64,000 bases of DNA from Rhizobium sp. CFBP 8762 (GCF_014841565.1 NZ_JACYUD010000002.1:228628-292627), one strand, 5' to 3'; shown: positions 27,380-36,513, counted from the stretch's first letter. The notes: generated by a model not told the origin, from the letters alone. Numbers and translations: made by a program.

Positions 27380-27556
27380 TTACTTCGTCTTGCGTTTGCG
27401 CGTGGCAGATGCGGGTGCCGCTGGCTCAAACAGATCGGCATCCGTTGCATCGACCGTGTTCTCCGTCTCGGTAACAATCTCTTTAACAACTGTCTTTTTT
27501 TCCGTTTTTGCTGGAGCGGCAGCGGGTGTCGGATTTGTTCTGAATTTAATGGCCAT
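27380..27556 (-). CDS. Small basic hypothetical protein
   Basis: 58 residues: begins MAIKFRTNPTPAAAPAKTEK and ends ASATRKRKTK. Composition is Ala, Pro, Lys, Thr and Glu rich, low complexity, no membrane helix, with basic ends. I recognise no named family. It is supported by a clean frame from ATG 27556 to TAA 27380 and close spacing to the YkgJ gene. The Lys/Arg-rich tail could bind nucleic acid, but this is speculation. Confidence 0.6.
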   Translation of the reverse strand: MAIKFRTNPTPAAAPAKTEKKTVVKEIVTETENTVDATDADLFEPAAPASATRKRKTK

Positions 27557-27652
27557 ATGACGATCCTTTTGGATAGAGCCTGATTCTTTTCAACAGGCCG
27601 CAGTCAACACTCTAACATGGAACAAGCAAAAACCGGAGATTAGCCGTGGGTG

Positions 27653-27853
27653 CTATTTTTCGTCATTTGCTTCTTTTTCCAGACGAAGCTGGCGCAGCCT
27701 TAGTGTCTTTGCGTCACGCGCTGCCTGTTCGGCATCTTTCTCGCTGATGACAGCTGGTGTGCGGGCTAGAAATTGGGACTGGGTTTTCAGAAACGTTTGT
27801 TCTGCTTGTTCTCTGGCTTTGCTTGGTTTTGGACCGGTGGCGTCAAATGCCAT
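27653..27853 (-). CDS. Small hypothetical protein
   Basis: 66 residues, begins MAFDATGPKPSKAREQAEQ and ends RLRQLRLEKEANDEK. Highly charged and probably helical along its second half. AAAGGG lies 7 bases before ATG 27853. No family recognised; its form resembles small conserved proteins of unknown function in rhizobia. 97 bases separate it from the next small gene on this strand. Confidence 0.6.
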   Translation of the reverse strand: MAFDATGPKPSKAREQAEQTFLKTQSQFLARTPAVISEKDAEQAARDAKTLRLRQLRLEKEANDEK

Positions 27854-28232
27854 CACGAACCCTTTCTCATCAATAGATCTTTGAGGCCCCGTAGGGCGAG
27901 TGAGGTGCTCGAAGTTTGAAGAGAAAGTCGCATGCGCTGGCTGCGCTAAAACAAAGTTCAGTCAATCAACTGTCGATAGTTGAACCTAGCGGCATTCCAG
28001 TAGCGGGTCAACTTTCAGTTTCAATGCGGGACGCGAAGCCATCACTTTTAAAGCACCAGGAAGCGTTTCGGTTCAATCTGCCCATAAATTATGCTTTTTT
28101 GAAAGACTATTTCCAGACGCTCCCAATTGAAAAAAATCAGTGCTTTGAGAACAGCAGGCGCTTTACAGATGATGACACCACGCTCCAGCCGGTCTACGTC
28201 GCAGCGTAAGCATTGATAACAAAGGAAACATC
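27854..28232. other. Intergenic region upstream of metQ
   Basis: 379 bases. It carries the divergent promoters for the small gene on the left and metQ on the right. An open frame 27916-28209 is not protein-like. I looked for a SAM-type riboswitch, expected for methionine transport genes, and could not fit SAM-I or SAM-II conserved elements. Confidence 0.5.
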
Positions 28233-29072
28233 ATGATCGATCTGAAAACTGTCCAATCGTCTGCTCCGTTGACTCGACGTTTGATGCTGGCGGTGCTGGC
28301 CTCGGCGTTTGCCGTTGTTGGCTTCACGGCGTCCCAGCCTGTAAGCGCGCAGGACAAGACCATCAAGGTCGGTATCATGAGCGGCGAAGACGAGGATGTC
28401 TGGAAGGTCGTGACCGCACAGGCGGCGAAAGAAGGCCTGAAAATCGAACCCGTCGTCTTCAACGATTACACCCTGCCGAATGAAGCATTGGAGCGCGGCG
28501 AAGTCGACGCCAACGCATTCCAACATAAGCCCTATCTCGATAACCAGATCGAGGCACGCGGCTACAAGATCGTTGTGGCCGGCTATACAGCTCTTTGGCC
28601 TATCGGCGTCTATTCTGCCAAGCACAAGTCCATCGCCGACCTGCCGGAAGGCGCAGTCATTGGCGTCCCGAATGATCCGTCCAACGAAGGTCGTGCGCTG
28701 CTTGTTCTGGAACAACAGGGTTTGATCAAACTGAAGGATTCCACAAATATCCTCAGCACGATCGCCGATATTGCGGAGAATCCGAAAAAAGTTGAGATCA
28801 AGGAGCTGGACGCCGGTATCGTAGGCCGCGCCATCACCGATCTTGATGCCGCCGTGGTCAACACGAACTGGGCACTGCAAAGCGGCCTGACGCTGGAACA
28901 GCGCATTGCTGTCGAGCCGACCGAGAACAACCCGTACCGCAACTTTATCGCTGTTCGGGAAGGCGACAAGGACGCAGAATGGGTTAAGAAGCTTGTCGCG
29001 GCTTACCAGAACGACACCGTCAAGGCAGAGTTCGACCGCGTGTATAAGGGTTCCGGCACGCAGGCCTATTGA
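28233..29072 (+). CDS. metQ: Methionine ABC transporter substrate-binding protein
   Basis: 279 residues. Basic N-terminus then hydrophobic signal (about 16-39, ending QPVSAQ). NlpA/MetQ family: TIKVGIMSGEDEDVWKVV, NEALERGEVDANAFQHKPYL, VAGYTALWPIGVYS, VIGVPNDPSNEGRALLVLE and AAVVNTNWA are all typical. No lipobox Cys is visible, unlike enterobacterial MetQ, so it is probably a soluble periplasmic protein. AAAGGAAA precedes ATG 28233. A terminator-like hairpin separates it from metN. Confidence 0.92.
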   Translation: MIDLKTVQSSAPLTRRLMLAVLASAFAVVGFTASQPVSAQDKTIKVGIMSGEDEDVWKVVTAQAAKEGLKIEPVVFNDYTLPNEALERGEVDANAFQHKPYLDNQIEARGYKIVVAGYTALWPIGVYSAKHKSIADLPEGAVIGVPNDPSNEGRALLVLEQQGLIKLKDSTNILSTIADIAENPKKVEIKELDAGIVGRAITDLDAAVVNTNWALQSGLTLEQRIAVEPTENNPYRNFIAVREGDKDAEWVKKLVAAYQNDTVKAEFDRVYKGSGTQAY

Positions 29073-29094
29073 TCAGCCATCGCATCAACATTGA

Positions 29095-29130
29095 GGGCAG
29101 GACGGAATCTTCCGCCCTGCCCTTGTTTTT
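29095..29130 (+). terminator. Terminator/attenuator between metQ and metN
   Basis: Stem GGGCAGG-A-CGG (29095-29105) / CCG-C-CCTGCCC (29112-29122), then TTGTTTTT. Placed 22 bases after metQ; probably limits read-through into metNI. Confidence 0.8.
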
Positions 29131-29187
29131 GATGGCGTAAATAATCATAAAGCCCTCATTTAGTGGCTGCGACAAGGACCGAAATTT

Positions 29188-30249
29188 GTGAACACGCTGG
29201 GTGAAACAGCCGATGAGACGGCTGATGTCGTCCGTCTGGTCGATCTGAAACGCCATTTTGGCCCAACGCCCGCGCTGGATGGTATTTCGCTCAATGTCCG
29301 CAAGGGAGAAGTGCTGGGTATCATCGGGCGGTCGGGCGCGGGAAAATCCACGCTGATCCGCTGCTTGAATGGTCTGGAACGCCCGGATTCGGGAAAAATC
29401 ATGATAGAAGGTCGTGATATTACAGGCCTGTCTGAACGGCAGTTGCAGCCGCTGCGCCGCCGAATTGGGATGATCTTCCAGCACTTTAATCTCCTCTCGG
29501 CCAAGACCGTGGAGGACAATGTCGCATTGCCGCTGAAGATCGAGGGGCTGGGCAAAGCAGAGCGGCGCAAGCGCGCGCATGATTTGCTGGATCTGGTCGG
29601 TTTGGCGGATAAAGCGAAGGCTTACCCCGCCTCCCTCTCAGGGGGACAAAAGCAACGTGTGGGTATTGCACGCGCATTGGCCGCGCGTCCCGCTCTGCTG
29701 CTATCGGACGAAGCCACGTCGGCGCTCGATCCTGAAACCACGCGGTCTATTCTGACCCTGCTCAAAGATATCAATCGCCAGTTGGGCCTGACCATCCTGA
29801 TGATAACCCACGAGATGGAAGTCATTCGCACCATTGGTGACCGGGTCGCGGTGCTGGATGCCGGAAAGATCGTTGAGGAAGGCCCGGTTTGGTCGGTATT
29901 CGCCAATCCGCAAACAGCCATCGCGCAGAGCTTGCTGGCGAGCACCAGACCGCAACTCCCCGATCATATCACCGCCAAACTACGCCCCGAACCGAAGGGT
30001 GAAATGGTCCTGCGGATCGATATGGCCGGACCGCCAGCGCAGCAGCCCTTGTTTGCCGATCTGGCAGCCGCTGTCCCGCACTCTTTCCGTTTGATTCATG
30101 GCGGCATCGACCATGTTCAGGACCAGCCGGTCGCTAGCTTCTTCATTGGGCTGAATGGTGATGACGCGTCGCGGGTTGCCGTACTTGAATTCTTGAGAAC
30201 CCGCTCTGCGCGGGTGGAGGTGCTTGGCCATGTCGCAAATGATGTTTGA
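29188..30249 (+). CDS. metN: Methionine ABC transporter ATPase
   Basis: 353 residues. Walker A GRSGAGKST, Q-loop MIFQHFNLLSAKTVEDNVALP (the MetN hallmark), signature LSGGQKQRVGIARAL, Walker B LLLSDEATSALDPETT, switch MITHEMEV, and a C-terminal NIL/ACT-like domain (about 270-345) that binds methionine and inhibits transport. The start is GTG 29188. metI begins 20 bases before its stop. Confidence 0.95.
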   Translation: MNTLGETADETADVVRLVDLKRHFGPTPALDGISLNVRKGEVLGIIGRSGAGKSTLIRCLNGLERPDSGKIMIEGRDITGLSERQLQPLRRRIGMIFQHFNLLSAKTVEDNVALPLKIEGLGKAERRKRAHDLLDLVGLADKAKAYPASLSGGQKQRVGIARALAARPALLLSDEATSALDPETTRSILTLLKDINRQLGLTILMITHEMEVIRTIGDRVAVLDAGKIVEEGPVWSVFANPQTAIAQSLLASTRPQLPDHITAKLRPEPKGEMVLRIDMAGPPAQQPLFADLAAAVPHSFRLIHGGIDHVQDQPVASFFIGLNGDDASRVAVLEFLRTRSARVEVLGHVANDV

Positions 30250-30889
30250 TCTGCTGCTGCGTTCGCTGTGGGAAACGCTGTTGATGACGTTTGCATCCGG
30301 GCTCATCTCGCTGGTGGTCGGCCTGCCGCTGGGACTGACGCTGGTGGCGACCGATAGAGGCGGCATTGCGGAAAATCTGGCCGTCAACCGCGTTCTCGGC
30401 GGCATCGTCAATGCCTTCCGCTCCGTTCCGTTTATCATTCTCCTGGTGGCGCTGATCCCGGTGACACGCTTCATCGTCGGCACCTCTATCGGCACATGGG
30501 CCGCCATCGTCCCGCTGTCCATCGCCGCCACACCGTATTACGCGCGCATTGCCGAGGTCTCGTTGCGCGAAGTGAACCGTGGCCTGGTGGAGGCCGCGCG
30601 CGCCATGGGCGGCAACAAATGGACGATCATTCGGGAAGTGCTGGTGCCGGAAGCCTTGCCGGGTTTGATTGCAGGTTTCACGGTAACGCTCGTGACCATG
30701 GTTGGCGCATCGGCCATGGCGGGCATGGTCGGCGGCGGCGGGCTGGGCGACCTTGCAATCCGCTACGGTTACCAGCGCTACGACACCGGCATCATGATGA
30801 TTGTCGTTGCGGTTCTGATCGCACTGGTCTGCGGTATCCAGTGGATCGGGGATCGTCTGATGGCGCGGCTTGACCGGCGCGTGGGATAA
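30230..30889 (+). CDS. metI: Methionine ABC transporter permease
   Basis: 219 residues with five hydrophobic helices. NAFRSVPFIILLVALIP, AATPYYARIAEVSLREVNRG and LVEAARAMGGNKWTIIREVL (EAA loop contacting MetN) are MetI hallmarks. ATG 30230 overlaps metN by 20 bases; TTG 30224 is also in frame. The kinase gene converges on it 6 bases downstream. Confidence 0.95.
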   Translation: MSQMMFDLLLRSLWETLLMTFASGLISLVVGLPLGLTLVATDRGGIAENLAVNRVLGGIVNAFRSVPFIILLVALIPVTRFIVGTSIGTWAAIVPLSIAATPYYARIAEVSLREVNRGLVEAARAMGGNKWTIIREVLVPEALPGLIAGFTVTLVTMVGASAMAGMVGGGGLGDLAIRYGYQRYDTGIMMIVVAVLIALVCGIQWIGDRLMARLDRRVG

Positions 30890-30895
30890 GCTCTC

Positions 30896-31522
30896 TCACG
30901 TCAGGATGCGATAATCCGCTTTCACACTTTCCGCCGCCACCAGCCGTCCGTTGGGCAGATCATTGTCCTCGATCTTGCGCAGCATATCGGCCTCTGCCAG
31001 TCCGAAACCCTGCCACCGTTCTGTGAGACGACGACGTAAAGTCTGCTCTTCCACTTCAATCGATACGGTCACGTCGAAGAACGGCCGCATGCGGGACCAC
31101 GGGTCGCGAGACAGCAACAGATAGTTGCCTTCGGCAATTAGAATACTGGTATCGCGGCCAATCAGTCGCGCTCCGGCACGGGCAATTTCCAGCTTGCGAT
31201 CGAATACCGGTACGGCAATGGTATCGTCCGCATTCGCTTTCAGCCGCTGCAGCATGTGCAGAAAACCGTGGGCATCAAAGGTATCGACCGAACCCTTGCG
31301 GGGTAGCAAGCCCAGATCCTTCAGCACCGCATCGTCGAAATGATAGCCATCCATCGGCAACACCGCCGCCCGTCCCGGATGCTGCGCGTTCAGCGCTGCG
31401 GCAAGGTGGTCGGCAATGGTGGACTTCCCGGAGCCGGGCGCTCCCGCAATTGCGATAATGTGGCGGCCGGTCATGGGCAGCGTCACAAGCTGGCGCAGCA
31501 GCGTATCCATCTGGTCCTTCAT
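30896..31522 (-). CDS. P-loop kinase, uridine kinase/FrcK-like
   Basis: 208 residues. Walker A GAPGSGKST near residue 30, MDGYHFDD, PVFDRKLEIA and LIAEGNYLLL match the phosphoribulokinase/uridine-kinase superfamily, in particular the rhizobial sugar-transport-linked kinases such as FrcK. ATG 31522 overlaps the upstream SDR stop (TGATG), so the two are co-translated. Likely phosphorylates a sugar or sugar acid made by the SDR; the exact substrate is unknown. Confidence 0.82.
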   Translation of the reverse strand: MKDQMDTLLRQLVTLPMTGRHIIAIAGAPGSGKSTIADHLAAALNAQHPGRAAVLPMDGYHFDDAVLKDLGLLPRKGSVDTFDAHGFLHMLQRLKANADDTIAVPVFDRKLEIARAGARLIGRDTSILIAEGNYLLLSRDPWSRMRPFFDVTVSIEVEEQTLRRRLTERWQGFGLAEADMLRKIEDNDLPNGRLVAAESVKADYRILT

Positions 31523-32304
31523 CACGCCACTCCGATCCCGGCCGTCAAACCGCCATCGATAATAAAATCCGCACCTGTGACAAAGCCGGCCTTATCGGAC
31601 GCCAGATAGGCAATCATATCCGCCACCTCCTCTGGCTCGCCAATGCGCCCAATGGGATGGGCTGCACCGAACCGTTTGAACACCGCATCGACATCGGCAC
31701 CATCGCCATCAAACGTGCGCGCCGCCAGTTCCAGAATGGGTGTACGAACCGAGCCGGGACTGACCGAATTGACCCGGATTCTGTCCCCTGCGTGATCGAG
31801 CGCCATGGCGCGCGTCAGCGCGTGGATGGCCCCTTTGGTAGCAACGTACAGGGCCACACCCTTCTGGCAGGCATGACCTTGGACGGAGGAAATATTAACG
31901 ATAGCTCCGCCGCCTCGCTTGATCATTTCGGGTATGCCGAAATGTCCTGTCAGATGAATCGAGCCGACATTGACGGCAAACGCGCGCTGAAAGGTCTCCG
32001 CATCACTGTCCACGACGGTGCCGTAAGGGTGAACGGCGGCTGAATTAACAATGATATCCAGCCCGCCAAACCGCTGGCAAACCTCCCGCACCGTCGCTGC
32101 AACCGCATCGCTTTGCGACAGATCCGCCTGATGGGTCACCAGCGACAGTCCGCGCTCTGCGGCAAGCGCGTCAAGCTCACCATTAGCAGCGATGTCGATT
32201 CCAGCGCACAAAACCTTTGCGCCGCCCGCAGCCAGCCGCAGCGCAGCCGCGCGGCCAATGCCCGTTGTGCCTGTGACCAGCGCAACCTTACCTTCAAATT
32301 CCAT
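31522..32304 (-). CDS. Short-chain dehydrogenase/reductase
   Basis: 260 residues, classical SDR: TGTTGIGRAAALRL (cofactor-binding glycines), IIVNSAAVHPYG, active-site Ser in NISSVQGHA, YVATK (YxxxK), and a C-terminal FVTGADFIIDGGLT. Upstream GCAGGAG. Divergent from uxuA (128-base gap) and coupled to the kinase. A D-mannonate/fructuronate reductase-like role would fit the neighbour, but substrate is not readable from sequence. Confidence 0.88.
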   Translation of the reverse strand: MEFEGKVALVTGTTGIGRAAALRLAAGGAKVLCAGIDIAANGELDALAAERGLSLVTHQADLSQSDAVAATVREVCQRFGGLDIIVNSAAVHPYGTVVDSDAETFQRAFAVNVGSIHLTGHFGIPEMIKRGGGAIVNISSVQGHACQKGVALYVATKGAIHALTRAMALDHAGDRIRVNSVSPGSVRTPILELAARTFDGDGADVDAVFKRFGAAHPIGRIGEPEEVADMIAYLASDKAGFVTGADFIIDGGLTAGIGVA

Positions 32305-32432
32305 GTTTCATGCTCCTGCCCGTTTCATTCTGTTTACATCCAGTTGAGCGCATACGAAAGTGGCATGTTCTGCTTGTTACACAGTGCGGCACCAATGTAT
32401 AAGACGGCCCATTGCAACGTGAGGAGACGTCG

Positions 32433-33605
32433 ATGGAAGAGTGCTTTCGCTGGTATGGGCCGGGTGACCCGGTTACTCTGGATCATGTCCGCCAGACCGG
32501 CGCTACGGGCGTGGTTTCAGCCCTGCATCACGTCTACGATGGCTCCGCTTGGAAAAGTGCAGACATCGCATCTTATAAAGCCAATATTGAGCAGTCAGGG
32601 CTGACATGGTCGGTTGTGGAAAGCATTCCGGTTCACAACTCCATCAAGCTCGGCTCAGGTGAAGCGGGGCGATACATCGGTTTCTACAAGGATACCATTC
32701 GGGCTCTGGCGGAAAACGGCATTACCACCATTTGCTATAATTTCATGCCTGTGGTGGATTGGTCCCGCACGGACCTCATGCATAAAGTGCCTTCCACAGG
32801 CTACGCGCTGCGTTTCGATGCCATCGATTTTGCGGTCTATGATCTGTTCGCGCTGAAGCGCAACAATGCTGAAGATGATTACACGCCGGAGCGGATCGAG
32901 GAAGCAAGGGTTCGCTACGGGGCGCTGAGCGAAGACGAGATCAACCAGATCGAGCGTAATCTTATTGCGGGTCTTCCAGCGACAGAACGCACCTATGACA
33001 GGGAAAGCTTTCGCGCGGCCCTTGCCGACTATAACGGCATTGACGCCGCTGCCCTGAAAGCCAATCTGTCCGCCTTCCTGCGCGAAATCGTGCCAGTCGC
33101 TCAGGAGGTCGGCGCACGTCTGTGCATTCACCCTGATGATCCGCCATTTTCGCTCTATGGTCTGCCGCGTGTTGTGTCTACGGCGCAGGATTGCCGCGAT
33201 ATCCTCACGACAGTTGATAGCCCGGCCAACGGGCTCACCTTCTGCGCCGGTTCTTACGGTACTCGAGGGGATAATGACCTACCTGCCATGATCCGTGAAT
33301 TCGGCCCGCGTATTCACTTCGCGCACTTGCGCAATGTGCAGCGGGAAGATGACGGCTCCTTCTACGAATCCGATCACCTCGACGGCTCAACCGATATGGT
33401 GGAGGTTGTCCGCGCCTTGTTGGCAGAGCAAAACCGCCGCCGGGCGGAGGGCCGGGACGATTGGCGCATTCCGATGCGGCCCGATCACGGCCATCTGCTC
33501 GCAGATGATATAGGCAAAAGCAGAATCAATCCCGGCTACTCGCTCATAGGCCGCATGAAGGGTCTGGCCGAATTGCGCGGGGTCATACGCGCTCTGTCCG
33601 CTTGA
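32433..33605 (+). CDS. uxuA: Mannonate dehydratase
   Basis: 390 residues. [71 protein letters not shown] (metal ligands), [10 protein letters not shown] and [12 protein letters not shown] are UxuA signatures. It converts D-mannonate to 2-keto-3-deoxygluconate in hexuronate breakdown. ATG 32433 has GAGGAG upstream; an in-frame ATG at 32412 is less likely. Divergent from the SDR-kinase pair, suggesting a shared control region. Confidence 0.96.
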   Translation: MEECFRWYGPGDPVTLDHVRQTGATGVVSALHHVYDGSAWKSADIASYKANIEQSGLTWSVVESIPVHNSIKLGSGEAGRYIGFYKDTIRALAENGITTICYNFMPVVDWSRTDLMHKVPSTGYALRFDAIDFAVYDLFALKRNNAEDDYTPERIEEARVRYGALSEDEINQIERNLIAGLPATERTYDRESFRAALADYNGIDAAALKANLSAFLREIVPVAQEVGARLCIHPDDPPFSLYGLPRVVSTAQDCRDILTTVDSPANGLTFCAGSYGTRGDNDLPAMIREFGPRIHFAHLRNVQREDDGSFYESDHLDGSTDMVEVVRALLAEQNRRRAEGRDDWRIPMRPDHGHLLADDIGKSRINPGYSLIGRMKGLAELRGVIRALSA

Positions 33606-33637
33606 AGCAAAAGGCTGGCACGTTTGGGGAGACAGTC

Positions 33638-34063
33638 ATGACAGATACGTTCAACCTGAACCGTTTCGTAGATGCCCAATCCGGCGTGTACCAGACTGTG
33701 ACTGCGGAGCTTCGCGCTGGCGCGAAGCGTTCCCACTGGATGTGGTTCATCTTTCCTCAAATCGATGGCTTAGGCTTTTCGCCGATGGCGGTTCGTTATG
33801 CCATTCGCTCCCTTAAGGAAGCCGTGGCCTATCGTCAACACCCGATACTTGGGCATCGCCTGACCGAGTGCACACAGGCCATGCTGGCGCATACCGAACG
33901 CAGTGCCCATGCCATTCTGGGAAGCCCTGATGATATGAAGTTCCGGTCTTCCATGACATTGTTTGCAGCAACGCAGTCGGCTCCATCGATCTTTCAGGAG
34001 GCGATCAACCAGTTTTATGCGGGCAAGCCGGATGAAAAGTCGCTTGCCTTGCTGAAGGTGTAA
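33638..34063 (+). CDS. DUF1810 family protein
   Basis: 141 residues. NLNRFVDAQSGVYQTV, RSHWMWFIFPQIDGLG, AVAYRQHPILGHRL and FRSSMTLFAATQS are hallmarks of DUF1810 (sometimes mislabelled calpastatin). Function unknown. GGGGAGA precedes ATG 33638. 32 bases after uxuA and 7 before the YigZ gene, so part of the same run of genes. Confidence 0.9.
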   Translation: MTDTFNLNRFVDAQSGVYQTVTAELRAGAKRSHWMWFIFPQIDGLGFSPMAVRYAIRSLKEAVAYRQHPILGHRLTECTQAMLAHTERSAHAILGSPDDMKFRSSMTLFAATQSAPSIFQEAINQFYAGKPDEKSLALLKV

Positions 34064-34070
34064 AACCTGC

Positions 34071-34655
34071 ATGTTCACTCTGCCGGCGGTCAGTACGTTT
34101 TCGGAAACCATCCGTAAGAGCAGATTTCTCGCGGTTGCCGGTCCGATCAGCGACGAGGCAGAAGCCAAAGCCTTCATTGCCCATCACTCCCATGTTGATG
34201 CCAGTCACAATTGTTGGGCCTGGCGCGTCGGTCAAGTCTACCGTTTCAACGACGATGGCGAACCGGGCGGCACGGCTGGCAAACCTATCCTGCAGGCCAT
34301 CGATGGACAAGGCCTCGACCGTGTGGCTGTCGTCGTTACCCGTTGGTTCGGCGGAATATTGCTGGGAAGCGGTGGGTTGATCCGCGCCTATGGAGGCACT
34401 GCTGCTCAGTGTCTGCGCACAGCTGAAAAGGCGCCGGTGATCGCCATGCGCACGCTCGAAATCGAGTGCGACTTTTCCAGCCTCGCTGCGCTGAAAGCCC
34501 GCGTCCATGCTGTGCCGCATGCGGTGATTGAGAACGAAACATTTACGGAAACCGGTGCGGACATCACCGCCCGCGTGCCGAGTGAGTCAATCGTGACCCT
34601 GCAGGACACGCTGATATCGCTTATGCGCGGACGCGGACGTGTTCGTGTCGGTTAG
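34071..34655 (+). CDS. YigZ/IMPACT family protein
   Basis: 194 residues. KSRFLAVAGPISDEAEAKAF, HNCWAWRVG, DDGEPGGTAGKPIL, VVVTRWFGGILLGSGGLIRAYG are the IMPACT domain signatures; a C-terminal ferredoxin-like domain follows. Bacterial YigZ proteins have no settled function; eukaryotic IMPACT regulates translation through GCN2. ATG 34071 has AAGGTG 10 bases upstream. Confidence 0.93.
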   Translation: MFTLPAVSTFSETIRKSRFLAVAGPISDEAEAKAFIAHHSHVDASHNCWAWRVGQVYRFNDDGEPGGTAGKPILQAIDGQGLDRVAVVVTRWFGGILLGSGGLIRAYGGTAAQCLRTAEKAPVIAMRTLEIECDFSSLAALKARVHAVPHAVIENETFTETGADITARVPSESIVTLQDTLISLMRGRGRVRVG

Positions 34656-34664
34656 AACGTAATT

Positions 34665-34692
34665 CGATCTGATTGAATCCGATCGACGCTCT
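34665..34692. repeat. Dispersed palindromic repeat, copy 1
   Basis: CGATCTGATT-GAATC-n-GATCGA followed by CGCTCT, closely similar to 45883-45918. A flanking AAAGCATAATC (34707-34717) also recurs in the second copy. It lies just after the YigZ stop. Confidence 0.6.
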
Positions 34693-34750
34693 CATTCTCG
34701 ATTTCAAAGCATAATCGTCTCGATCCTCCCTCGCTCCAGTCCCGTATGCT

Positions 34751-35737
34751 CTAAAAAATAGCAATAGGATCGAACCGGCCCCACTGCTCCGCCGGAAATG
34801 GATTTTGCAGCAATTCAAGATTTCGTGTCAGGCTCTCCGGGTTTGCTGTTCCGATCAGAATAGATGTGACATTGGGCTGACGGAGTGGAAATTGCAGCGC
34901 TGCCGTTGCCAGTGTCGAGCCCGCCTCCTGTGCAATTCTCTCCATGTTGCGCACCCGCCGCAGAATATCCTCGCTTGCTGGGGCGTAATTAAATCGGGCA
35001 CCATCATTGGCCCCGGTTGCCAGAATACCGGAGTTGAACACGCCGCCAATCAACAGCGCCGTACCACGTTGCTCACACAGTCCCAAAAGACGGGTACCGG
35101 ACGTGCGATCCAGCAGTGTGTAGCGCCCGGCCAGCAACAGGCAGTCCACGGGTGCACGCGACAGGACATCAAGGCATACCCCGACGTCATTCACACCCAG
35201 GCCGTAGGCAGAAATGGCACCGGATGCTTTCAGTTCCTCCAGTGCTTTCAGGCCACCCTCCATAAACAGCCGGTAGTGGTGACGGTAGCTTTCCAGTCCC
35301 AGCGTCGAAACTTCGAGATCGTCTACGAAAAGAATATCGACAGCGTTCAGCCCAAGACGTGCCAGACTGAACTCGAAGGAGCGCATGATGCCGGAATAGC
35401 TGTAATCGTAATCAATGGCGAACGGCAGGGGGTCAACAAAACCATGATCAATGACTTCCGTGTGCGGCACAGGACGGAGCAACTTGCCCACCTTGGTGGA
35501 CAAAACGTAGTCCTTGCGCGTTTTTTTGCGGAGAAAATCACCGATCCGCCGCTCCGACAAGCCTAACCCATAGAAGGGAGCCGTATCAAAGTAGCGAATA
35601 CCCGCCTCCCACGCGGTCTCCATGGTTTGAAACGCAGTTCTGCGCGACACAGCCCTGTAAAGTCCACCGATTGCACCGCCGCCAAAACCGAGCACGGACA
35701 TTGTCAGGTCGGTTTTACCCAATTGGCGAAATTTCAT
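34751..35737 (-). CDS. Aldo/keto reductase (aldose/pyridoxal dehydrogenase type)
   Basis: 328 residues. GKTDLTMSVLGFGGGAIGG, YFDTAPFYGLGLSERRIG (catalytic Asp and Tyr), YVLSTKVGKLLRP (Lys) and SILIGTANPESL (NADP site) show an AKR barrel. The nearest groups are D-threo-aldose 1-dehydrogenase, L-fucose dehydrogenase and pyridoxal 4-dehydrogenase; I cannot choose among them. ATG 35737 has GAGG upstream; an in-frame ATG at 35755 has none. Confidence 0.87.
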   Translation of the reverse strand: MKFRQLGKTDLTMSVLGFGGGAIGGLYRAVSRRTAFQTMETAWEAGIRYFDTAPFYGLGLSERRIGDFLRKKTRKDYVLSTKVGKLLRPVPHTEVIDHGFVDPLPFAIDYDYSYSGIMRSFEFSLARLGLNAVDILFVDDLEVSTLGLESYRHHYRLFMEGGLKALEELKASGAISAYGLGVNDVGVCLDVLSRAPVDCLLLAGRYTLLDRTSGTRLLGLCEQRGTALLIGGVFNSGILATGANDGARFNYAPASEDILRRVRNMERIAQEAGSTLATAALQFPLRQPNVTSILIGTANPESLTRNLELLQNPFPAEQWGRFDPIAIF

Positions 35738-35931
35738 CGGGACCTCGCGGGACATTGCAGACCGCAGGAGGATAGCGTTAGCGGCTGGTATTGGCCAGAG
35801 CGTGATGGGCTGGAATCAGTGCCGGTCCATCAGAGTGCAGGATCACGGACGGCTCACTGGCAACGCAACCAGCCAAACATCATCATTCGCTTCTTCGTTG
35901 CGTTTATGAGACAAGACTGACAGTCCGGCGG

Positions 35932-36135
35932 TCAAGCCGCCGACTGCGCAACGAAGGGTGCGTTGCTTTGCGCGCCCATGAGTTTGCGAATGGCTGCGCG
36001 GGCTTCGTCTACCGAGTGGAAGCGGTGTGCGTCGAGGTCCCAGACCTGATACTTCACAGCCATAAATCTCAGTCTATCGTTGTCGGGGATGACAATGCCG
36101 ACGGCTTCGCCGTCATATTCAATGACCTGCTTCAT
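35932..36135 (-). CDS. Small conserved hypothetical protein
   Basis: 67 residues beginning MKQVIEYDGEAVGIVIPDND, then FMAVKYQVWDLDAHRFHSVD and a helical, Ala-rich end. GGGAG lies before ATG 36135. The pattern resembles short uncharacterised rhizobial proteins. The frame stays open upstream to 36258, but that part is not protein-like. Confidence 0.65.
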   Translation of the reverse strand: MKQVIEYDGEAVGIVIPDNDRLRFMAVKYQVWDLDAHRFHSVDEARAAIRKLMGAQSNAPFVAQSAA

Positions 36136-36200
36136 AATCGTCTCCCGCCATGCGGTACGCATAGCTGCTGTCTTGACGTGTAGGGGAGTGGTAAAACCGG

Positions 36201-36305
36201 TTATCGCCACATTCGGCAAAGTGCCGAGGACGTCTCGCGTTTTATCACCACACGACAACGGAGAATGAAACCACGGGAGAGGGTGATACGGGCATGCTGT
36301 GTCAT
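36201..36305 (-). CDS. Possible very short ORF with strong ribosome-binding site
   Basis: 34 codons from ATG 36305 (MTQHARITLSRGFILR...) to TAA 36201. Support is only the GGAGAAG placed correctly upstream. Composition is basic with three Cys; no family recognised. Could be an upstream ORF controlling the 67-residue gene that follows on this strand. Confidence 0.25.
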   Translation of the reverse strand: MTQHARITLSRGFILRCRVVIKRETSSALCRMWR

Positions 36306-36513
36306 GTCACTTCTCCTTGAATGATTTCAATTACAAAGACTTAGTCAAGCGCGGTGCAAGTAATTTGTCACAATGCGACCGCCACAAATCCTGAATAGAA
36401 TAATCTCCTATTTCTGTCAACACGATTTATCGACGACGCAAAATATTTCCGTCAAGCGTTTAGGCTTTCACGGTAAACGTGTAGGCAGAGCGTTCACACA
36501 CGGACTTTGTGCG
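36306..36513. other. Intergenic spacer
   Basis: About 210 AT-rich bases between the short minus-strand ORFs and the secDF terminator. It probably carries a promoter for the small genes on the left; no other structure seen. Confidence 0.4.

Noticed and set aside
27038-27583. 181-codon plus-strand frame
   Set aside because: Opposite the YkgJ and 58-residue genes, which show better coding features; Cys/Arg-rich shadow composition.
27916-28209. 97-codon plus-strand frame before metQ
   Set aside because: Not protein-like and no good ribosome-binding site; treated as leader/promoter DNA.
27854-28232. SAM riboswitch before metQ
   Set aside because: Expected for methionine transport, but conserved SAM-I and SAM-II elements could not be fitted.
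28194-28880. 228-codon open frame antisense to metQ
   Set aside because: Shadow of a clear metQ; no family resemblance and it runs across the metQ start.
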